From positions 744,001 to 808,000 of the forward strand of contig NZ_NISJ01000001.1 of the NCBI RefSeq assembly GCF_002205635.1: DNA of 64,000 bases. Reading direction: 5' to 3'. This DNA is from Sphingopyxis witflariensis (GTDB taxonomy: Bacteria; Pseudomonadota; Alphaproteobacteria; Sphingomonadales; Sphingomonadaceae). The number at the start of each line of letters is the position of its first letter. Position 1 is the stretch's first letter. The translations under genes and the position numbers were made by a program. Of the stretch, positions 58,664 through 64,000 are shown piece after piece. The notes under the pieces are model-generated. The model was given only the letters and a program-made list of their open reading frames with translations, was not told the origin of the DNA and made no database searches.

Positions 58664-60145
58664 ATGAACAGCAAAGCCAATTTCAAGGCCGCCGCGCTCG
58701 CGCGCACCTTGGCCATCGGCCTGATGGCGGCCACACTCGCCTGGGCCCCCTCGGGGCCCGCTTCGGCCCAGGCCGTCCAGAACGCCAGCAGCAGCATCGA
58801 ATTGTCGGTGGGCCGCGGTCGCCTGATCAGCCTTCCTGCATCGATGAGCGACGTCTTCGTCGCGAATGACGCAGTGGCCGACGTGCAGATCCGCTCGAAC
58901 CGCCAGCTCTACATCTTTGGCAAGGCGCCGGGCGAAACCAGTATCTACGCCACTGACGCCAACGGCCGGGTCGTCTATTCGACCGTTGCCCGGGTCGGCA
59001 ACAATATCGAGACGATCGAGCAAATGCTGTCGCTCGCCATGCCGGATGCCAGCATTTCTTCGAATGCGATGAACGGCTTTATCCTGCTGACCGGAACCGT
59101 CCAGTCGCCCGACGACGCAGCCGAGGCAGAGCGCCTTGTCCAGGCCTTCGTCGGCGAACAGACCAAGGTCCTGTCGCGCCTGCGCACCGCCACGCCGCTG
59201 CAGGTGAACCTGCAGGTCCGCATCGCCGAAGTGAACCGCACGCTTGTCAAGGAAATCAGCGGCAATGTGGTGACGAGCGACAACGACGGGCCATTCGGCA
59301 ACGGTTTCCTCGGCAACATCGTCCGCGGTCGGCAAGCAGGTACGATTACCCGCAACGCCGACGGCAGCACCACCTACAATATCCTCACCCCCTCGGGCAC
59401 AAACAGCCTTGCTGGCGCTGGACGCCTGTTCGGGCTCGATCTGATCGCATCGCTCGACATTGGCGAACGCTCGGGAATGGTCGTCACTCTCGCCCAGCCG
59501 AATTTGACCGCAATTTCGGGCGAAACCGCCGACTTCCTGGCCGGTGGCGAATTCCCGATCCCGATTCCCGGCAATTTCGCCGGCACCACGATCGAATATC
59601 GCCAATATGGCGTCAGCCTCGCTTATACACCAACAGTTCTATCGAACGGCCGCATCAGCCTGCGCGTCCGCCCCGAAGTGTCGGAACTATCGACCGAAGG
59701 CGCGATCCAGATGCAGGGGTACCAGATCCCGGCGCTCACCGTTCGTCGGGCCGAGACCACCGTCGAACTCGGATCGGGCGAAAGCTTCATGATCGCCGGC
59801 CTGATGAACAACCGTTCGATCGGCGCCATCGACAAAATCCCCGGCCTTGGCGACGTGCCCATCCTTGGCATGTTGTTCAAGTCGGACAGCTTCCGTCGCG
59901 GCGAGACCGAACTGGTGATCGTGGTTACCCCCTATCTGGTACAGCCGGTGTCGGCGAACGACATCAAGCTGCCGACCGACGCCTTCCAGGTTGCGAACGA
60001 CGCTGACCGACTTCTGGGCAGCCAGGAAAGCGACGGCATCACTGGCGGCGACCGGCCGAAGCCACGGCTCGACACGTCACCTGGCGATGCCGACCGACTG
60101 CGCAGCGGCGCCGATGTGTCGCCGGGTTTCAGCATCAAAAAATGA
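58664..60145 (+). CDS. cpaC: Tad pilus secretin CpaC/RcpA
   Basis: This is a 493-residue outer-membrane secretin. The signal peptide ends near residue 36 (ASAQA). The pilus-assembly N-terminal domain has VFVANDAVADVQI, followed by a BON-like part. The secretin domain contains RSGMVVTLAQPNLTAISGE, FLAGGEFPIPIP and IPGLGDVPILGMLFKS. It forms the outer-membrane pore for the Flp pilus. Confidence 0.95.
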   Translation: MNSKANFKAAALARTLAIGLMAATLAWAPSGPASAQAVQNASSSIELSVGRGRLISLPASMSDVFVANDAVADVQIRSNRQLYIFGKAPGETSIYATDANGRVVYSTVARVGNNIETIEQMLSLAMPDASISSNAMNGFILLTGTVQSPDDAAEAERLVQAFVGEQTKVLSRLRTATPLQVNLQVRIAEVNRTLVKEISGNVVTSDNDGPFGNGFLGNIVRGRQAGTITRNADGSTTYNILTPSGTNSLAGAGRLFGLDLIASLDIGERSGMVVTLAQPNLTAISGETADFLAGGEFPIPIPGNFAGTTIEYRQYGVSLAYTPTVLSNGRISLRVRPEVSELSTEGAIQMQGYQIPALTVRRAETTVELGSGESFMIAGLMNNRSIGAIDKIPGLGDVPILGMLFKSDSFRRGETELVIVVTPYLVQPVSANDIKLPTDAFQVANDADRLLGSQESDGITGGDRPKPRLDTSPGDADRLRSGADVSPGFSIKK

Positions 60146-60170
60146 CGCGCTGGTTTCGAGGAGCAAAGTG

Positions 60171-60815
60171 ATGAACAAAATCGCAACCTGGACAATATTG
60201 GCGCTGGCAACCTCGCTTGCCGGATGCGCCAACGGCACAGCCACCAGCAATCGTAGCCTGGATTCGGTCCATCAACCGATCGTGCGCAACGCCACCTATC
60301 AATTCGATGTTGCTGCGGGCGACGGCGACCTCGCACCCAGCGAGCAAGCCCGTCTGCAGGACTGGCTCAATGCCATGGGCGCGCGCTATGGCGACCGTAT
60401 CGCGATCGAGGACCCCGCAATCTATGGCGCCAGTGCGGCGCAAGCGACGGTTCGGCAGATGGTTGAGCGGCGAGGCCTGCTTTTGAGCCGGGACGTCCCG
60501 GTCACCACCGGGGCGGTCCCCTCAGGTCATTTGCGCGTGATCATCACTCGCGCATCAGCCCATGTGCCTGGATGCCCCGACTGGTCCAGCTCATCGTCGA
60601 TCAACCTCGCCAATGCGACCTCCGCCAATTTTGGCTGCGCAGCGAACAGCAATCTCGCGGCGATGGTTGCCGACGCCAACGACCTGATCAAGGGCGCACA
60701 CAACGAAAATTACGATCCGACCGCAGCGACCCGGCCGATCAAAACCTATCGGGAAAAGCCACAGACCGGGGCAAGCCAGTTGAAGGTCGAAGATACCAAT
60801 GGAGGCGGCAAGTGA
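60171..60815 (+). CDS. cpaD: Tad pilus lipoprotein CpaD
   Basis: This is a 214-residue outer-membrane lipoprotein with lipobox SLAGC (Cys19) after ATG 60171. The CpaD pattern is visible in VVTTGAVPSG-like SGHLRVIITRASA (as VTTGAVPSGHLRV), CPDWSS and FGCAANSNLAAMVADANDL. It stabilises the secretin. Its stop overlaps the GTG start of cpaE (GTGA). Confidence 0.92.
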   Translation: MNKIATWTILALATSLAGCANGTATSNRSLDSVHQPIVRNATYQFDVAAGDGDLAPSEQARLQDWLNAMGARYGDRIAIEDPAIYGASAAQATVRQMVERRGLLLSRDVPVTTGAVPSGHLRVIITRASAHVPGCPDWSSSSSINLANATSANFGCAANSNLAAMVADANDLIKGAHNENYDPTAATRPIKTYREKPQTGASQLKVEDTNGGGK

Positions 60816-62092
60816 ACGCTCCTTTTAAAACCGCGGGGCTGCGCGATCCGTTTAACGCCTTTGTGTGCGACGAAGATACGCTGGAGCTGATGCGCGTAGC
60901 GGCTGCCGACATGGGATGGCCGACCGAAAAATGTAACAAGGGCGGGCTGCGCAATGCGGTCCAGTCGCTGTCGGTTTCGGCGAGCCCGAACATCCTGTTC
61001 GTCGATATGTCGGAATCGGGTGATCCGATTAACGATATCAACGCCCTCGCCGAAGTTTGCGAACCCGGCACCGTCGTCATCGCGGCGGGACAAGTCAACG
61101 ACGTCCGGCTGTACCGCGACCTCCTGTCGAGCGGTATCCAGGACTATCTGCTGAAGCCGCTGTCGCTCGACCAGGTCCGCGAATCGCTCACCATGGCGCA
61201 GGCGATGCTGACGGCGCCGAAACATGCCGATATGCACGACGACAAACCGCACCATATGATGGCCGTCGTCGGCGTACGCGGCGGGGTCGGAGCATCGCTC
61301 GTCTCGACATCGCTGGCCTGGGCGATGAGCGAGCAGGCGGGTCGACAAACCGCGCTGCTCGATCTCGACGTCCATTTCGGGACCGGTGCGCTGACGCTCG
61401 ACCTCGAACCCGGCCGCGGTCTGATCGACGCGATCGACAACCCCAGCCGTATCGACGGTCTGTTCATTGAACGCGCGATGGTGCGGGCATCCGACAAGCT
61501 CAGCCTGTTGTCCGCCGAAGCCCCAATCCACCAACCGGTGATGACCGACGGTTCGGCCTTCTTCCAGCTCGAGGAAGAATTGCGCAACGCGTTCGAAATG
61601 ACGATCGTCGATATCCCGCGCCAGGTGCTGATCCCCTTCCCCCATCTGGCATCGGAAGCGGGCACGATCATGCTGGTTACCGACGTAACGCTCGCGGCGG
61701 CGCGCGATACGATCCGCCTTCTGTCCTGGTTCAAGCAGAATGTACCGGGCGCCCGCGTCGTGCTGGTCGCGAACAAATTCCAGAACAGCATTGGCGAACT
61801 TTCGCGCAAGGAATTTGAATCGTCGATCGAGCGCCAGATCGACATCGTCATTCCCTTCGACCCGAAAATGGTCAGTCAGGCGGCAAAGCTCGGCAAATCC
61901 TATGCCGAAATCTGCAAGGGCACAAAGTCGGGCCAGCTATGGACCAATTTGATGCGGATCGTCCTCGACGGCGCCGATATCGAAGCCGAAGCGGCACCGG
62001 TCACGGCCAAGCGCAAATCGGGCGGAACCTTGCTCGGAAAGCTGGGCGGAATCGGCGGCATGATGGCGAAAAAAGGCGTGAAACAGGGTTGA
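60812..62092 (+). CDS. cpaE: Tad pilus localisation ATPase CpaE/TadZ
   Basis: This is a 426-residue MinD/ParA-like protein. The start is GTG 60812 (reads NAPFKTAGLRD), with GGAGG upstream. The N-terminal part is a receiver-like domain (FVDMSES with Asp65, LLKPLS). The ATPase domain has a deviant Walker A, RGGVGAS (156-162), in which both usual lysines are replaced, as in known CpaE proteins. It positions the pilus machine at a cell pole. Confidence 0.93.
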   Translation: MNAPFKTAGLRDPFNAFVCDEDTLELMRVAAADMGWPTEKCNKGGLRNAVQSLSVSASPNILFVDMSESGDPINDINALAEVCEPGTVVIAAGQVNDVRLYRDLLSSGIQDYLLKPLSLDQVRESLTMAQAMLTAPKHADMHDDKPHHMMAVVGVRGGVGASLVSTSLAWAMSEQAGRQTALLDLDVHFGTGALTLDLEPGRGLIDAIDNPSRIDGLFIERAMVRASDKLSLLSAEAPIHQPVMTDGSAFFQLEEELRNAFEMTIVDIPRQVLIPFPHLASEAGTIMLVTDVTLAAARDTIRLLSWFKQNVPGARVVLVANKFQNSIGELSRKEFESSIERQIDIVIPFDPKMVSQAAKLGKSYAEICKGTKSGQLWTNLMRIVLDGADIEAEAAPVTAKRKSGGTLLGKLGGIGGMMAKKGVKQG

Positions 62093-62147
62093 TATTGCGG
62101 CCGGAACCGTCCGGCCGCGATCTCCTTGCTCAACCCAAGCGGGACAA

Positions 62148-63128
62148 ATGGCGACCATGAACCTGTCAGTGATCCTTATCATCAGCGTCGCCTTTCTGGC
62201 GTTTTCGCTGCTCGTGATCCTCCTCGGCGGGCCGTCGGTGGGCAAAGCCAAGGCACGGCGACTATCCATGCTCAAGGACCGGCACGCGGCTTCGACCGAG
62301 GCCGTCGTTGCGGCCCAGATGCGCAAAACCATCCAATCCGCCGGAAACTCGGGCAACAGCCAGATTTCCAGCCTGATGCCGCGCCGTGATTTGATGGAAT
62401 TGCGACTGCGGCGAACCGGCAAGAATTGGACCGTCAGCCAGTATATGTTCGGCGCGATGGGCCTGTTCGTCCTCGTCACCGGCGGGCTGCTGGTGTTGCG
62501 AGCGCCTGTGATGCTGGCCGGCATGCTCGGCCTGCTCGCCGGGGTTGGACTGCCCCATTTGGTCGTCGGCCAGCTGATCAAAAAACGCGTCGCGCGTTTC
62601 AACACCCGCTTTCCCGATGCGATCGACCTGCTGGTCCGCGGTTTGCGATCGGGTCTGCCGGTCACCGAAACCTTTCAGGTTGTGAGCCAGGAAATGCCCG
62701 GCCCGGTCGGCGAGGAATTCAAGGGCGTCGTCGAACGCATCCGTATCGGGAACACGATGGAAGCCGCGCTGCAGGAAACGGCCGCCATGCTGGCCACCCC
62801 GGAATTCCAGTTTTTCTGCATCACGATCGCGATCCAGCGCGAAACAGGCGGTAACCTCGCCGAAACGCTCGCCAATCTGTCGGACGTCCTCCGCAAGCGC
62901 GCGCAGATGAAACTGAAAATCCGTGCCATGTCATCGGAAGCCAAGGCGTCGGCCTATATCGTCGGCTCGCTTCCCTTCTTCGTGTTCGCCATGGTGTGGA
63001 TGATGAACCCGGTTTATCTGGCCGGCTTCTTCTCCGAAGAGCGGCTGATGATCGCCGGCGCCGGGGGACTGGTATGGATGAGCATCGGCGTGTTCATCAT
63101 GTCGCGCATGATCAGCTTCGAAATCTGA
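62148..63128 (+). CDS. tadB: Tad pilus inner-membrane platform protein TadB
   Basis: This is a 326-residue T2SSF-domain protein. Helices lie at about residues 6-28 and 97-140 and in the last 60 residues. The central cytoplasmic domain has FPDAIDLLVRGLRSGLPV and ETGGNLAETLANLSDVLRKR. Expected next to the CpaF ATPase, but cpaF does not precede it. ATG 62148, or 62157 nine bases on. Confidence 0.94.
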   Translation: MATMNLSVILIISVAFLAFSLLVILLGGPSVGKAKARRLSMLKDRHAASTEAVVAAQMRKTIQSAGNSGNSQISSLMPRRDLMELRLRRTGKNWTVSQYMFGAMGLFVLVTGGLLVLRAPVMLAGMLGLLAGVGLPHLVVGQLIKKRVARFNTRFPDAIDLLVRGLRSGLPVTETFQVVSQEMPGPVGEEFKGVVERIRIGNTMEAALQETAAMLATPEFQFFCITIAIQRETGGNLAETLANLSDVLRKRAQMKLKIRAMSSEAKASAYIVGSLPFFVFAMVWMMNPVYLAGFFSEERLMIAGAGGLVWMSIGVFIMSRMISFEI

Positions 63129-63141
63129 AGGCAGCAAAGCC

Positions 63142-64000
63142 ATGAACAGCAGCCTCCTTTTCGCCGCCTTTACGGGAACCCAGGCCGGCCCGACGATCAT
63201 GGGCATCGACATCATCTGGGTAGGCACCATGATGGCCGCGGTCGGCGTGTTCGCCGTGATGGTCGCCATCTATGGCGCATTGACCGTCCGCAACCCGATG
63301 ACCAAGCGGGTCAAGGCGCTGAATGAACGCCGCGAACAGCTGAAGGCAGGGATCACCGCTTCCACCGCGAAGCGACGTGCCAAGCTGGTCCGCAAGAATC
63401 AGACCGCCGACAAGATGCGTACTGTCCTTGGCCGATTGCAGGTGCTGCAGGACAGCCAGATCAAGGAGGTCCAGCAAAAGCTGGCACAGGCCGGCATCCG
63501 GTCAAAGGATCTGGCAGTTGCCGTGATTTTTGGCCGGATGGTGCTGCCAATCCTGTTTGGCTGCACCGTCGCCTTCCTGATTTATGGCGTTGAAATGTGG
63601 CCCGACCTGTCGCCCATCAAGCGTTCGGGCGCAACGATGGCGGCGCTCATCCTCGGCTATAAGGCGCCCGACCTGTTCGTCGAGAACAAGCGCACCAAGC
63701 GCACCGACGCGATTCGCAAGGGCCTTCCCGATGCGCTCGACCTGCTCGTCATCTGCGCCGAGGCCGGCCTGACCGTCGATGCCGCCTTCAGCCGCGTCGC
63801 CAAGGAACTCGGCCGCGCCTATCCCGAACTGGGCGAAGAATTCGCGCTCTCATCGATCGAACTTGGTTTTCTGACCGAGCGTCGACAGGCGTTTGAAAAC
63901 CTCGCCTATCGCGTCAATCTGGAATCGGTAAAGGGCGTTGTCACGACGCTGATCCAGACCGAAAAATACGGCACGCCGCTTGCCTCGGCGCTGCGCGTGC
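63142..64000 (+). CDS. tadC: Tad pilus inner-membrane platform protein TadC (partial)
   Basis: This is a T2SSF-domain protein truncated by the right edge after about 286 residues. The central IRKGLPDALDLLVICAEAGL and ESVKGVVTTLIQTEKYGT segments identify TadC. It starts 13 bp after tadB and should pair with it in the platform. The remainder and any later genes (tadD, cpaF, pilins) are outside the window. Confidence 0.94.
   Translation, partial: MNSSLLFAAFTGTQAGPTIMGIDIIWVGTMMAAVGVFAVMVAIYGALTVRNPMTKRVKALNERREQLKAGITASTAKRRAKLVRKNQTADKMRTVLGRLQVLQDSQIKEVQQKLAQAGIRSKDLAVAVIFGRMVLPILFGCTVAFLIYGVEMWPDLSPIKRSGATMAALILGYKAPDLFVENKRTKRTDAIRKGLPDALDLLVICAEAGLTVDAAFSRVAKELGRAYPELGEEFALSSIELGFLTERRQAFENLAYRVNLESVKGVVTTLIQTEKYGTPLASALRV

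Overview
The window is a GC-rich, gene-dense alphaproteobacterial chromosome segment. Several features point to Sphingomonadales, most likely a Sphingopyxis-like genome: the order ppiD-trpEGDC-moaC-moeA-lexA-comEC-gltX-gltA, the run argS-SPOR-nagZ-scpA-scpB-tatA-tatB-tatC, a GTTC-N7-GTTC LexA box, and a GGAAC-N17-CGTT EcfG-type promoter. The genus is inferred from remembered gene order and protein style; no rRNA is present to test it. I found no tRNA, rRNA, CRISPR array, insertion sequence or prophage.

Layout. 1-4678 (minus): lolC-lolD, glutathione peroxidase and the first 698 codons of dnaE. 4679-5673: a structured non-coding stretch and a small secreted TonB-C-like protein. 5674-9468 (minus): tpiA, secG, pyrG and a Crp/Fnr regulator. 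9644-19173 (plus): ppiD, trpEGDC, a lower-GC insert with an ASCH-domain gene, then moaC, moeA and lexA. 19127-21286 (minus): comEC, overlapping the end of lexA. 21358-24136: gltX and gltA. 24195-27749 (minus): a histidine-kinase-like protein without the phospho-acceptor histidine, its overlapping partner of unknown function, and an unusual membrane protein. 27996-31054: gyrA and a DUF952 gene. 31209-37477: accessory and housekeeping singletons, including a 2OG dioxygenase, an atypical SDR, YhhN, trmFO, an EF-hand protein and oxyR. 37594-43392: moaE-moaD-pgsA, an MFS transporter, RNase T2-nadC and nitronate monooxygenase. 43575-52489: cyclophilin, mgtE, an entericidin-like lipoprotein, then the Tat translocon, the condensin ScpAB, cell-wall recycling and argS. 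52624-57005: a lipoprotein, ispH, thrB, rnhA and a DAO-type oxidoreductase. 57101-64000: a Tad/Cpa pilus locus (cpaA, B, C, D, E, tadB, tadC), cut by the right edge.

How the genes work together. Tryptophan synthesis (trpEGDC) is translationally coupled through ATGA overlaps. Molybdopterin genes sit in two places (moaC-moeA and moaE-moaD). The Tad cluster supplies prepilin peptidase, periplasmic and secretin parts, the localisation ATPase and the two inner-membrane platform proteins, but the CpaF motor ATPase is not between cpaE and tadB and must lie outside the window if present. Stress regulation is visible at lexA (SOS), oxyR (peroxide) and the entericidin gene (EcfG general stress response).

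The least explained parts are the H-box-less kinase with its partner (24195-26476), the degenerate nucleotidyltransferase-like membrane protein (26535-27749), the possible structured RNA at 4735-5010, and the small membrane protein behind a CtrA-like site (40284-40564).
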